Positions 1 through 13,100 of a stretch of 64,000 bases of DNA are shown piece after piece (position 1 is the stretch's first letter; each line of letters opens with the position of its first letter). The DNA comes from Salminus brasiliensis (Eukaryota; Chordata; Actinopteri; Characiformes; Bryconidae). The translations under genes were made by a program, and so were the position numbers. The stretch spans positions 25,953,925 to 26,017,924 of the forward strand of contig NC_132878.1 of NCBI RefSeq assembly GCF_030463535.1. The letters are read 5' to 3'. Below the pieces are notes generated by a model, which saw nothing but the letters and a program-made list of their open reading frames with translations, ran no database searches and was not told the origin of the DNA.

Positions 1-356
1 TCCTAAGTATAACCCCATCTTCTTATGATAAAGAATCAAGTAAAAAATGGATTTCTGGGGGGAAATACAAAATGTGCCAACATTAGCAAAGGGAAAACTG
101 ACTGTTGACACTCAGTTACACACTGGAGATGGAAAGTCAGTTTAGAGAAGAAAATGAGACTGAAAATAGGCTGTTTCGTCATTGAGCTATCATATTGCAA
201 CCAGCCAATTAGAGGCGCTTAAGCTTTTGAGAGACTTTCCTCTGTCCATGTTATCCACAGTCACTGGTTAATGACTGATTCATGCTGCTAAAATACTTCT
301 GCAAGACCTAAAGTAGGTTGTGTGCCACTCTCCCCTACACTTTCCTGATACTGTAC

Positions 357-3300
357 CAATTTGCAATCCCCAATGTTGATCTTGCCCGTGGCTCTTAAAA
401 AAGAAAGTCTTCACCCAGGCCCCACACCCTAGTGTGTAGTAGAGCCGAAGGCTCTCGAGCTGTGTTTTGTTCTGGTTCCACTTCTGTGCCATGGACTTTG
501 CCTGTGGTATCAAAGCTGTAAAGCTCCTGCTATTCAAGTCCAGAGAGAGGAAGTTCTCTCCATCATATCCATACACATCAAAGCCTTCAGAGTGATCAGT
601 GCCTTCATCCCACAGGCAGCCGTACATCCTCTGAAATGTGTGCACACCTGAGAGAGAAGGGTGACAGACAAAGGGATTTATGAGTATTGATTAAAGGGCC
701 CTGCAGTTTATTCCCTTTTTTTATCCCTCAGCTCAACTTGACATTTATATGGTTTTATGTACCACATACAGCCTTAAATACTGGGTCACTGTTACATGAC
801 CTATTTTCAATCTCTGCTCAGTAAGTGTCACATTAGCTCCATTATTCTGGCCCCTACACTTTGCTTAGATGCATTGTACAAAGTGCTCAATGAAACAAGT
901 CCAGCTAAATAGCCACGCTACACAAACTGTTCTGTCCAGTGTCAACTAGTGCTTTTCTGCAGTTACCCTAGGCTTTGATGTTAGCTAACTAACTGACTTG
1001 TCTGTTATCTGTTCACAATTTTCATTTTCTGTTAATGTTACAAAATGTTTATTAATACATGTGGTAGTAACAGATGTGGTGATACTGCAATTTTAGCATG
1101 ATTAATAGATGCAATTGTTCAGTGTGTGGAAAATGTGAAGTAGCTGAATTTGTGAACAAAGTTGCTAAATTTGCAGATGTAAGGAAGCGTATGGTCATAT
1201 GGGTCTACCAGCAATGGCAAAAATCACAGTCTACAAAAATTCTTGTCCCCAAGCTATTTATAGCCTGATCATCCATGTGCAGCGTCATCTGCAGGAGCCT
1301 GAAGTTACAGCTTAAGGACAGCTTATATACACGTGAATCTATAGACAATAATAATCATGTTGATAAAATCTAGTTCAGTTTTATGGGGCTGATATTTGCT
1401 GTTCTACTTTGAAGTGTACAACATGTGTCAGTGTTTCACACAGCTGCATCTTTTTACTGAACAGATTTATGGAAGCAGATATTTAATTGCATTTAGGTTG
1501 GAAAGCTTGTGTTTTTCAAATAACATAGAACTGTGATAAAAATGTTGCTATATAAGAGATATAAAATTGTGCTATATAAGAGAAAAGCTGAGCATTTAGA
1601 AACTAAATCTGAGTCTAAATATTTAGGTGAGTTATTCTTAGAAGTCATACATATGAACAAACCTAGCCACCTTGCCAATTCCCAAAAATATGGTCATGTG
1701 GATGCTATGAGACCACAAACACACACACACACACACACAAGTAAATGGTCAGTGGTCAGTGGTTATATGTTTATAGCATCTGGATCACACAAGTCCATAG
1801 TTTTGGACATTACTGTATACAGCCAGTCCTTGTGCTTATCTACCAACCTTCTCTGTGCCCAGAACTCTCCATCGCAGAACTGAGCTGTTTCTGTAACTGA
1901 ACAGACTCTGAAAAGCGCAGCTGCGTGGTTCTCTGCCAGTAGGACTCGCCCAGTGCCCTCTTAGCCCACTCCTGTCTGGGAAGGAGAGTGTGGTCTTTAC
2001 TGTCGTAGTAATCGAGCTGCTTTTCGTGAAGAAAGGACGTAGCTGTGAACTCAGGTAGACCTGCTATTCCAGCAGCTGCAGTGTATTTGACACAGTAAAT
2101 GTAGATTTCTGAAAAAGCAAAAAATTAATTTATTAATTTAAAAATTAATTTATAAATATAAATAAATAACAATTTATTATCCCATGTGGATCTTAATAAA
2201 ATCAGTACAGACACGAACATTACAACATCTCTGCTACACATGAGAAAGCAAACTTTACTATGTTTATACCATGTTTTTAATATAGCAAAAATAGAGCATT
2301 ATCACAGTTTCGCATTCATAAATGTAGCGAGCGAGGCCCATAATTCAACCACACCAGAGTTTCCCATTCATCAGCTTTAAAACTGTTTAACTCCAGCTAA
2401 AAACGTGCTGAAAAAACAGCAAGCGCTGTGTCTTGCTGAGTAGTTTAATATAGAAATACAATGCTGTGTCTCTGCTAGTTGTGGTGTCCAGGGTGCTAGC
2501 TAATGTTGTTAATGTCCGTCCATTCAGAGATGAGATGTGTTAACATGATCAGGTGTTAACGGTAATAGTGTCTTAAACTAACCCTTCAGAGTGGAACCTG
2601 TCGTTTAACCTGATACTGATACTAAAGCTGATACTGAGCTGATCAGGTGACAGAAAGACACAAGACACTGTTGAGACTTTGCTAAGGAATGCATCAAAGT
2701 GAAAGTGAAAGAACACATGCCCCATGGCGTTGCCATAGAAAAACTGTTTCCATAAGGGTCAGCTCAGCATGCTGCTGTTATCTCTAAAACAGTGTTCTCT
2801 GTCACAAATGCCGCCAAGCCACTGTGTTCTATGAAAAGGGCCATCTAATTAATGTATGTTTGGGACGGCCATGTGGTTTGCTGGAAGAGGTCAGTGAGGC
2901 GAGACAGCGTCTGAGGTGTCCCAAGTGTCCCAGTGGTGGCCAACAAACTGGTTCAGTTCTACCCTGTGTGCCAAATGATTCCAGCTGCTTCAGTCCTGGT
3001 GCCAGTGGTTCTACCTGCTCAAGCCCATGTGCCAATAGTACCAGCAGCTACAGTATACTCATGCTAATCGCCCCGCTGCCCCAGCTCCAGTGCTGTCCAA
3101 CTGGGCTTGCCCAGTTCCATCAAACAAGGTCCCTTACGCATTGTCCTTGCGCCTGACTGACGTCTTACATTTTCATCTTGTTTATTTCTACCTCATGCTG
3201 CCTAGTCCATAGCTATGTCTGAAACTGTGCCCTATTCACTATCTAGTGCACGACTTTGGGCATCTGCCATTTTAAAGTGGTGTCCAAAAAAAAACACACA

Positions 3301-3900
3301 AGACAGTCAGCCAGATTGTTTATGTGACGCATGAGTTGACACACAGAACGAGGTGTCTGAAACTGGTCACTACCCTGTCGAATTCTGTTGCCTATAATAT
3401 TGCTCTATATAGTGATCTAGATATTTACATGTAAGAGACAGCGAATCAGGCATAATTTCAGACACAGCTCAGGGCCAATTCTCAGTCCCGAGCGTTCTTG
3501 TCTGTACTTGTGTTCTTGTGGAACGTCATCAGTTGCACCCCAGTGAAAGCCTGAACTTGCCGTACTTTGTATCTCAGTGTCTCCATGGGTTTATTGTTCA
3601 AAGCCCTCCCTCTCTTGTTACTTGTCAGGTGTTCTGCGTTTAGTTAAGTATGTCTAGTCCTGTGTTTGTTGAGTCTTGTCACGCCATACATTCTCGGTTT
3701 TAGACTGGTTTCATGTCTGCCTGCTCCTATTTGTGTACTTTGTAAATGAAGCCTTTCGCGTATACCACATACATTTCACATACATGACATACGTGATATT
3801 TTAGTACATGAAATAACCTACTTGAACACTTTAGTATAAAACATTTTTTACCTGCTGCTGTATTAGACACCCAGAGCAGGAGGAGGAAGAGCAGCTTCAT
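357..3900 (-). CDS. MHC class I alpha chain, non-classical (gene 1), 5' part; continues beyond left edge
   Basis: Membrane antigen-presentation-type glycoprotein. Three exons are seen on the minus strand: signal peptide 3852-3900 (MKLLFLLLLWVSNTAA), alpha1 1848-2108 and alpha2 357-647. Each has AG/GT borders and phase 1, so the frame runs through all three. Alpha1 has the PEFTA motif and a YYDS...LLPRQEW helix start. Alpha2 has the class I cysteine pair in YGCLW and LGCGAW, the GFDVYGYDGENFLSLDL strand, and an N-x-T site (NKT). The alpha3, transmembrane and tail exons must lie left of base 1. Alpha2 is 97 codons, seven more than in the plus-strand neighbour, because of a stretch near 385-410 with a T-rich run on the coding strand. 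Family assignment is strong; the teleost lineage is unresolved. Whether it is expressed cannot be seen. Confidence 0.85.
648..1847 (-). other. intron 2 of MHC gene 1
   Basis: 1.2 kb between the alpha2 and alpha1 exons. It contains a short (CA)n run at about 1717-1739. No other gene or recognisable element was seen; open frames here lack family motifs. Confidence 0.6.
3211..3469. mobile_element. MITE-like element with ~14-bp inverted ends
   Basis: The left end reads agctatgtctgaaa and the right end tttcagacacagct, which are inverted copies with one mismatch. The 259-bp interior has no coding capacity. The superfamily is not certain and no clear target-site duplication was confirmed. Confidence 0.5.
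3500..3785 (+). repeat. dispersed retroelement-like 3' tail (copy 1)
   Basis: Shares word order with stretches at about 8230-8470 and 46740-46930: CAGGTGTTC or TTAGTC/TAGTC pieces, a GT-rich middle, then a TTTGTA...AAGCCTTTC ending. Three copies in the same orientation suggest the 3' end of a non-LTR retroelement. The family was not identified. Confidence 0.35.
3852..3900 (-). CDS. gene 1 exon 1: start codon and signal peptide
   Basis: ATG at 3900-3898 begins a 16-residue hydrophobic leader followed by a GT donor (gtaaaa) at 3851-3850, phase 1. Joining to the alpha1 exon creates a Glu codon. It is the first ATG of a signal-like peptide upstream of a matching-phase alpha1 exon, which is why this start was chosen. 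Confidence 0.8.
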
Positions 3901-6402
3901 CTTCGTTCTCTCACAGTGTGAAGTAGGTCTGCTGTTCTGTGGGTCAGGTTAGCTGAGCTTCTGTATTCACACAACCTAAAAGATAACACAGGACTGCAGT
4001 TAGAAATACAGCCTGTTCACCTGCACCTTTCAGGAGAGTGAATTTGTTGTCAAAACAAAACAAGGTTCTCCACTGTCAGCTCTTAAATCACACAATTTGC
4101 AGGGCTATAATGCTATATGGTGTCACAGCTCTTTTTTAATCATCACTTGACACCCATCTTATAAATTCTTATAAACATATAAACTAATCGTATAAATTTA
4201 ACAAATGCTTGGAGAAAAAAGAAAACAGTTTAAAAGCAGTAATATAGAATCACACTCACACATACGGTGTCTGTCCAGTATCTCTCTGGCTGATGCTTTC
4301 AGGTCTGCTGGTAATATTCAGCTTGGCCAAGCCACTTTTAGTTTCTTTACCATTTACAGTGTAAGAGTGTGGTGTTACTGTGCCACACTAGTCCCGTGGC
4401 ATCAGTGCCATCAGTTTCAGCCTCATTTCACATCACGTGATGAATAGGGGAATACCACAGGTGTTGGTGTTGTCAAGAAATGAAACTAATCATCAGCTGA
4501 ATGGCCTAAAGCTGAACATAGCTGAACAATGAGAGGTGGTGCATGGAAGTCACATACCATGAACCTCAAACACTGTTGTTTTTTCATTGAAAAGAAAATC
4601 TGCAACCAAAACAAGGCTGTACAATGGGCCTGTCGGCATAATTGTCAACTGAAGGAAGTGCTGCAGCAGGTATCTGGGCAAGCGTCATGCCATGTGGGGA
4701 TGCAAGAGAAGTTAGTGGATGCTAAAGCTAATACAACCAACCAGCCAAAGTCTCTTCAGCTAGCTACCCAAGAGAACACTGAGAGGACACCCAGAGGAGA
4801 GGGACACTATGTGGTAAGACTCAGAAATACATAGAAATACTGTACTGTTACAGTACTAAGCCAATAACCAGCTTTTACAAGCTCTCCATAAAACAGTGCA
4901 TTCCTTGTTGTAAAAAGGCTTAGACTGTATCTAGATATTTTTTGCCCAGAATTTACATATTTTTAATTTTCTATTATGCATTAAAGAACAACTCAGCAAA
5001 CTTAAAACACTCAGTAAACACATTCTATCTGCACCTTAAAGGAATGGAACTTTAATTTGTGTTGGTCAATCAGCTGTTCTGTAAATCAGTGACTGCCTAC
5101 TGAACCGTTCCTTTAAGCTTGTGAAGGCTGTTTAATAGGAACTCTTGCAGAACTAAAGGAATCAACTTCAACTTTGACCTTCGGCTTAAATACTTTTTTG
5201 GCTTCCCCTTATTGGATGGTTATTTCCATGTGAAGGTCTCACATTGCACAAAGTGGATGAAAATGCTTAACATTTCCAGGAACCCAACACATTTGTATAA
5301 ACTCCAATTCAGCCCAAATGAGTGGTCATTCGACAGTTCAAGGTGCAACTTGCTAAGGGATTTTTAATATATGAAGCATAAATATGAAGCATGCTGTCTT
5401 TTCAAGTATGTTTATTTTTTAATGTATGCGATGTGTAAACCTTTGTATATACAGTCATGTGAAAAGTATCCCTTTTTTAATTTCTATGGTTTCATGAATA
5501 TAAAGGATATCTAAAGAAATCAAGAGGATAAGAAGCAGCCATGGGCATGTTAAATGTTAAAGATCGTAACAGTACAACTAGAAAAAGACTGAACGAGTAA
5601 GGCTTGTTTGGAAGGGTTGCTAAAAAGAACGTGACAGCATGGCTTAAGTTTGCAAAGTTGAATCTGAACAAACGACTTCTGGAACAATGTCTTTTGGACA
5701 GGACCAGCCATTGAGTCAGCCTTGAACCCCTCTGTTTACCAAAGTATTTTGAAGTCAAATGTGACTATCTATCCCATAGCTAAAGCTCGACCAAAAGTGG
5801 GTCATGCAACAGGACAATGATCCTAATTACAGCAGCAAATCTACAACAGAATGGCTGAAAAAGAAAAGAATTAAGATGCGGCAATGGCCCAGTCACAGTC
5901 CAGACCTCAACCCCTATAGAAATGCTGTGGTGATCTAATTGCCCATAAACCTCAATGAACTGAAGCAACATTGTGAGAGACTGATAAAGTCAATGAGAAA
6001 ACCACTACTTCAAGTTATTGCTGTTAAAGGTGATTCTACAAGCTATGGATTCAAATACTTTTCATCTGATGTTGTATTTAAGCCCAGTTTTAAGCCCTGC
6101 AAAGGATCAGTCCTGATATGTAAAACCATAGAATTTATAGAGGGTGTACTTTGTTTTTCACAAGACTGTAGTAGACATGTTCTGGATATACACTGTGTGA
6201 GTAAATGCTTTGCAAGCAACCGATACTGTGAAGCTTAGGATAGCAGGCAAACCAGCACGTAGGTATATTAAGTGACATTGCCCTGCAGGCTTTCTGGCAT
6301 GAGTATGATCGGCTAAAAAACCTGGATCTCTTTCGCAACACTTCGGCTTCGTTAGCAGACTTCCTCTGAAACGAAGCTCGTGGAGGAAGGATTTACTGTG
6401 CA
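3901..6402. promoter_or_regulatory. shared intergenic region between the divergent MHC class I genes
   Basis: 2.5 kb separating the two start codons (3900 minus, 6403 plus). Promoters of both genes should lie here. An ISRE-like but wrongly spaced sequence (aagaaatgaaact) occurs near 4477-4489 and a GAAACGAAG motif at about 6369-6377, close to the gene 2 start. No confident TATA box or full class I SXY module was recognised. Much of the right half (about 5460-6130) is transposon debris. An open frame at 4529-4834 has no recognisable motif. Confidence 0.4.
5460..6130 (+). mobile_element. degenerate Tc1-like DNA transposon (transposase remnant)
   Basis: The plus strand reads as broken Tc1-family transposase. 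A LRFAK-type segment lies near 5640-5680. A QQDND motif (second catalytic Asp region) starts at 5807 and [10 protein letters not shown] follows near 5884. A one-base frameshift falls just before the expected catalytic Glu, and downstream ERLIKS.RK-like residues end near 6030. Several stops interrupt it, so it is inactive. The left part may include its terminal region (tacagtcatgtgaaaagtat near 5450). Confidence 0.75.
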
Positions 6403-7071
6403 ATGGAGCTTCGCCTCGCCCTGTGTCTGCTGTTCTGCTATGCCACATCTGCGGGTAAGAGATTTGGTTTAATTTAAGAAATTTCTGAAGCCTGGGCGAC
6501 AGGCAGCGTACTGTCTCTCAAACGTTATAACATCTGCTGTTAGCTAGCATAAAACTGGCTGTGTGACGCTGGACACCCTAATTTGTCCTTGGTGTGTTTT
6601 ATCGTGTCTCGTCGTGTTTCTGTGTTTCCAGCCGCTGTGTTTAACGCTCTGCCGGAACGTCCTTGTGCTGAGATGAGAACAACAGTTCACGTGTCTCTGG
6701 GACTACAATGATACCAAGCTCCCGTTTACTAGAGCTAGCTAGCTTAGCACTACGTGCTAGCCGTTTTCCTCGCCAATCATAAGCAAGCCATGTTCTCTTC
6801 AGCAAAACTAGACTGTTCGGCAGAGAATCTACAAATATCGTGCTTTTCGTCAGATTTCCACAAGAAATAGACTACAAGGACCCGTTTTCCCCCTTGAACA
6901 GTCGAACAGTTTTTTGTTTGTTTCCGGCTCGTTTTTCTTACTTTCAGTTTCGGTAACATTCTCGTACTGTATCGTTTGCACGAGTCGACACTTTGATTCG
7001 ACTCTTTAAGATGAACGTGAGGAGACGTTTTCTAAAGAAAAGACAAAACAAATGGTTAAATCTTGCTTAAT

Positions 7072-7131
<60 letters not shown>

Positions 7132-10100
7132 CGTACATACATACGTATATAATACGTAATATAGTTTTTTTTAATTAAGCAGTTATTAGAATTGACACAA
7201 ATGCAATTGAATGATAACTAATAAAATAATGGCTATTTTTGAGGAAAATTGCCAGCGCTACTAAATGAACACGCCGTTCTAGACTGTAGGGTTCTAGGCT
7301 ATAGCGTAGACTCGTGCTCTTTAGCTGTGGGTTGTTAAATAGTGATGTGACTTATGATTCTGAAGCTTCGGAGCATGTGTCAAAACTCACTTTGCTCTGA
7401 AGAACTGCTTCGGGTTAAGGTCCCATAAGATCACGTGACACTGGCGGCTTCATTCACAGTACAACCACAGGGCTTCTTTATAAAGTGAAGAGGGAAAATA
7501 GGAAACGAGATGAGTGGATGTCAGAAGGCCACACAATAAGGGGAAGTGAAAAAATGGGTAGAACAAACTAGGAATAATATTAGGTTGGTACGACGTTTAA
7601 GATAACCACAGCTGTACTCTATTCTTGAGGCAGTTCTTTCATTTTGAATTGCTCCCAAACAACACAACACATGAGGGGTAAAACCATATGCATGCATGTG
7701 TTTAATGTGTACAGGATGATGTGAAATAAATAAGGGGTTTTCATTAATTCATGTATGACCAAGCATGACTACCCTGACCATGCTGGTTCACCAGTATGAT
7801 CAAAAAAAAAAAAAAAAAAATGGGATTGTGACCATCACAAAGCCTCATAACGTCCCATTTGGTAGTACCATTCTGCTCTCAAACTGAGCTGCAGCGGGCA
7901 GAATGATGCCACAAAGTTCTGAGCTAAAGTTGTTCACGTTAGAGAAAGAGTTTATTTTTGTGTTTATAGACTAAACAAAGCCATACTGTGTTCTGAACAA
8001 CATCCATGATTAAGTACTCAGTTAGTATAGCTATCAGTAATGCTGACACTTTCTTCCTCTTCCTCTCACCTCCGCTGTAACAACACTGCACTGGATAGTG
8101 TAATGGCTCACTCTGCTGGCCTCATTGGGGAGCTCATGCACTAGTCATGAGCTCTAACGAACAAGTACTCCACCTGAGGCTCAGCTCCAAGCACACGGGT
8201 GCTATTCATTGAGGGACTGATGCACCACCTTGTCATTAGTTTTCCCACCTGTGTCTCTTTTGTAGCCCTGCCCTCTTGTTAGTCTCAGGTGTTCCTTATT
8301 GGTGTGTGTATTTGTAGTCCCTTTGTTTCAGTGTTCTTGGTCTGGTCTTGTCCATCTGCACGTTTCATGAAAGTTCATGGTGTATTAGCTTAGCCTGTTT
8401 GTTCCTTGTCCATTTGCTTTGCTTTGCTTTGTTTTATTTTATTTTGTAATTAGGTATTATTTGCTTTTACACCCACCTCTGCCTCCAACCATGACAACTC
8501 CCATTTATCACTGAGTGAAAACACCATTCATCTCCTGGCTCCACTCATCTCCCAATCTTTATCACCCAAACGAGGTTGTCTGAGATGCACTTCAGCCACA
8601 TTATAGCAAAGTAAACACATCCCTCTCTCCAAGACGCATTCACCATCCAAAACTCCTCCCAGTTCAACCAAAATACCAGTAATAATTGCCACATAACGAG
8701 CAAATCTGCATATTCTGCCTCCACACAGCAATCGGATTTCAGAACATTTGGCAAACAAGTGTAAATGCATGTGACTAAAATCTCATCAGATACAATCCAC
8801 ACACTAGTCACATGAAGAGACAGAGTGTAAACATGGTCAAATACATATCCTTATACAGTATTTTGGCCACATAGCCCAAGTGACCCATATTTTTGGCTCC
8901 AGTCGGTAAAGCTCATGAACAGGATTTGATTCTATGTATTTCTTGTTTCTCTCAATGTTTTCCAGAGAAGTATGTGCTCACCACCCTGCACACAGTGACA
9001 AAATCCTCCTGCCACCCCGAGTTCACAGCTGTGTCATTTGTGAACGAACGGCAGATTACACGCTTCGACAGTGAGAATAAGACACTGACCCCCATCCATG
9101 CCTGGGTAAGAGAAGCCTTGAATGACCACTACTGGGACGTTTACAAACAGACACAAATGTCAGAATATGCAAGACTGCGGGAAGAACTGAATGAGACAAT
9201 GAAGAGTTTAGGACACATCAAAGGTGAGTTTGTCATGTTAATCTTTAGTTCTGTTTTACTTAGTTTGCTGACACCAGATACAGAAGATCAGCCAACACAT
9301 GTTCTAAAGTGGGAAACACTAGAGTAATGTCGCTAACAAACATTGGACAATAAAAGTCTATCAGCCTGCTCAAAACACATCCTGGATTGGACAAATTGAT
9401 GAGGTTTAGAAGACAGTAGGACTAATTTTAGTCTATAAACACGTAAATAAAATTCTCTACAGAGCTGCACTGTGCGGCAAGTAGTTTGTGTATTTGGTAT
9501 TACTAAGATCAGATTGCAGTCCATTTTGAAGTGGATTAGTACTACAGAGCATCACCTTATGGGAATAAAAATGTGATAGTTTAAGTTTCAGTGTAAATGA
9601 TACAACACAACACTGTGAACAAAAAAAAATCTAATTATAGTCAAATATCTCTTCCAAGATTTGGGAATTAGGAATTAGCCCTCTATACTTATTATTTACA
9701 GATGTTCAACAGATTCTATGGCAGCTGAAGCCACCAAACCAAATCTTTTCAGACTTTTCAGGTTACAGACTGAACTGACTAGCTTTACGCTGAGTTTGGG
9801 TGGAGAAGGAGGGCCATTTTACTCACTGAGAGAACAAGACCAGTTGTGCTCTATAGGACATCTGGTCTCTGGCATCACCTGGAATTATGTCTATAATTGC
9901 CAGATGATAGGGCTAAATCTGGTTGGCTGTGCTTATCGGGAGCAAAGTTTGGATAAAATACAAGACGTGGTGTGACCCATCATTGTGTGTGGGGTCTATC
10001 ACATTTTCAATATCGGATTTAAGTCCAGTAGTTTGGCAGTGGGCTTAAGAGAAACAGTTAATTAATTGAAGGGTTAAAGGATAGGTTGAGTGCTTGTGCT

Positions 10101-13100
10101 AGAATGCTGTTGTGTATAAAGTTTCAGTGATTCTGGAAGAGGCCTTAAACCTCGGTAACCCTTAAGCCAATGAGAGGTCAAAATGTTTAAGACCACATAA
10201 AAGATTTTTGGATGGATTTTTTTTTCCATGTGAAAACATGGTAATAAACAATAAAATATCATGTCTACATAAAAAATGGTAGCAAATTGGTAAAGAATAT
10301 TTACAAAGCAGAAACAATTTCACTAGCGTTCCCAGCCTTCCAGACTCCACTGTACATAAGTATAATAAGTGTGCAATTGTATACGAATGGCCATGACCAT
10401 TTAAGTCATATCTCTCAGTCCTAGCTTCATTTATCAGAGTGAAGATCTGACCTTCTAGCACAAAACAGAATCCTAAATGCCCTGGGTTCCTTGCCTTTTA
10501 CAGTCATATGCTTATGGTATGGTCAGAACTTATTGTATTTATATGAATACACTTTATAGACTAAAGAATTGGGACACCTGCACATTCATTTTTTCTTACA
10601 AAATCAAGGGTATTAAAAAAAAAAAAAGAGTTTATGCTGCAATTGTTAGTAATTGTCTCCACTGTCCAGGGAAGACTTTCTACTTTGGAACATTGTTGTG
10701 AGGATTTCATTGCAATCAGGGGATCAAGAGTAATAGTAATAGTGCTGTTTGATAATCACCACCCCAGCTCATTCCCAACTCCATAACTCATCCCAAGAGT
10801 ATTGGATAGAGCACCTTTCCTTCAGGGACTAGACACCCTGTGTGTTTGTGTGTGTGGTGCAACTAAAGTAGTTAAATGCATTCATTAAAAGGGGTGTCCA
10901 CAAACATTTGGACATGTAGTGTAGATATCCATGTAGACTGGTTCTAGCACTGGTTGTTACAGGAATGTCCTGGACACTTCCTCATTGATGATAATGGAGA
11001 ATATGTTTAGGGGGGTTCCAGGAGGACATGATTTGTCAAGCAAGGACCTTGGCAGGTTAGACCCTTTAGAAACGGATATGTTTGTGGTAACATCCTATTA
11101 ATTTCCACTGTGAGTCTAAAGAAATCAATAACCCACTGTGAACCCTTTTGTGAGCCGCTTTTGAAAGCCAGCACTGTGGCCAAATCAGAGCGGGTTTTTA
11201 TTAGCGTGAGTGAAAGCTTACAAGAGCGAAATAAGGTCAGCACAAACTGCAGCAACACAGCCAAGACAAAGGCTTCTGTGAGTTCCTGTTTGGGTGTTCT
11301 AGGACTCTACGCTTATGTGATATGACTGAGTTTAAAATTGTCCAGTTATAAAGGTTTGATGGATATATCAGCATCAGCAGACATCCTGCCAGGAAAGCAC
11401 TGCTTAATAAAAAACACATTCACTTGTAAAGTAAAACAATGGGGTACATTTCTATTTTCATCTGAGAGTTTAACGTTGTGAGAGTTCAAAGTTATTTGCC
11501 TGTTTAAAGGTTAGATTTTAAACATTTAAACTTTTCTAAGAAAATCAAAAACTATGAAAGTGTGTTTATATTATGTTATATAAATAAGTATATATAAGAA
11601 TATTTAGTTCTTTCTTTTTTTTTTCTCAGATGTTCACACTTTCCAGAGGAGGTCTGGGTGTGAGTGGGACGATAAGACTTTTCACGTTAAAGGCTTTGAT
11701 GAATATGGATATGATGGCGAGGACTTTATATCACTGGATCTGAACCGAATGAAATACGTCCCTCACACACCACTGGCAAACACCACTGCTGAGAGGTGGA
11801 ACAGCAACATAACTTTGCTTGAGTCTCAGAAGCAATACTACAACACTGAGTGTGTAAACTGGCTGAAGAGGTTTGGGAGGACCAACCTGGAGCAAACAGG
11901 TAGAGAAACAAGTTTGAAGTTTGAAATACTGTAAATGCGGCACACTCAGATGCATAAAGTACCAATCAAAAGTACTACTCGTGAAAGAATATTTTCCCCA
12001 AATAAATGTTATAATAATAACAAAGCCATTAAAGCCATGAAATAGCCGGAATGGAATTACTTCATGCAGAAATGTTTAATAAAACCACCCTACGAGCAAC
12101 AAAGGAGGATAGACTTGTTTATGTTTATGAGATGACACTGTTTTCCGAAGTGACTCAGTAACTCAGATACAGCCTGGATTTCAGGTCCCTTTTAGTGTAG
12201 CTGACATTGCTCTGAATAAGAAACTCAATAATTAAATATTGAGGCAGGCTAGGCAAGTCTAGTTTTGCTGGACATGGCATGCTATGCTATGCTATGCTAT
12301 GGTATGCTATGATAATTACAACACTGAGAAACCAGCAAACAGGGCAAAGAGACCAGTCTTTGCAGGCCAGGTCCAGTGAGACCATGCAGGGATCTGTACA
12401 TAAAATGTATCAATAGCAGCATTTTTCACTATTCATTTTCTCTGCAAACTGCTACTGCTTACACCTGGAGTTCCTAAAACAGATATGATGCTGAGCAAAG
12501 AACTTCAGGAGATCTATGAACTACTTAACATCTCAGTTTGTTCGTCTTGCAGGAAACATCTCATTTTACCAGAAAAAGCCATTCACCCCTGTGATCTGCC
12601 ACGTCAGTGGTTTCTGTCCCAGCGCACTAAAGATCTCTTGGCGCAAAGATGGGACAGAGATAAAGAAAAACATCTCGCTTGGAGACGTCTTACCTGATGG
12701 AGATGGAACATACCTGAGGGACATTTCCATCTTTAGCGATGAGTTGAACATAAGCCACTTCACCTGTGTGGTGGGGGACAGCTCCAGGGATTTGAGCAGG
12801 AATTCCCTAAGGTTTGAGAACTCCAGTAAGTGGAATTATCAAAAACATAAAATCTGGAGCTAGCAATACACCCATTCCTATTACTTTTGGCATGCCAGTG
12901 TATTACTGGCATGCCAAAAGTAATAGGATTGGGTAGTATTGTGTTCCTTGACTTTTGCCATGTCCTATAGAAGCTAAAGTACTTTCTGCACTGACCTGCG
13001 GAATATGCCTTTGGGGTCTCTTGCAATTAATGTAGATTTGATTTCTGCCAGAGTCGCTTGTCTGTTCGCACAGAAAATTCTAGACAAATGCCGCCGATCA

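Larger units (their letters stand above)
2109..3851 (-). other. intron 1 of MHC gene 1, with repeat insertions
   Basis: 1.7 kb intron. It holds an AT-rich start (2120-2175), a GAAAGTGAAA interferon-factor-like motif at 2701-2710, a short run of about three ~30-bp imperfect repeats near 2968-3056, a MITE-like element at 3211-3469 and a retroelement-like tail at about 3500-3785. An open frame at 2824-3156 overlaps the repeats and has no recognisable domain. Confidence 0.5.
6455..8965 (+). other. intron 1 of MHC gene 2
   Basis: 2.5 kb. It contains a (TA)n tract at about 7074-7128, a poly-A run at about 7801-7819, and a retroelement-like tail at 8230-8470 related to those at 3.5 and 46.7 kb. Short antisense frames at 8528-8811 show no domain. 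Confidence 0.5.

Noticed and set aside
2824..3156. 110-residue Cys/Ser-rich frame in MHC gene 1 intron 1
   Set aside because: Overlaps a short tandem repeat, and the cysteines do not form a known pattern.
4477..4489. ISRE-like sequence aagaaatgaaact upstream of MHC gene 1
   Set aside because: Spacing between the GAAA halves is one base instead of two, so it was not called as an interferon element.
9718..9975. 85-residue frame in MHC gene 2 intron 2
   Set aside because: No splice sites in phase with the class I exons and no recognisable domain.
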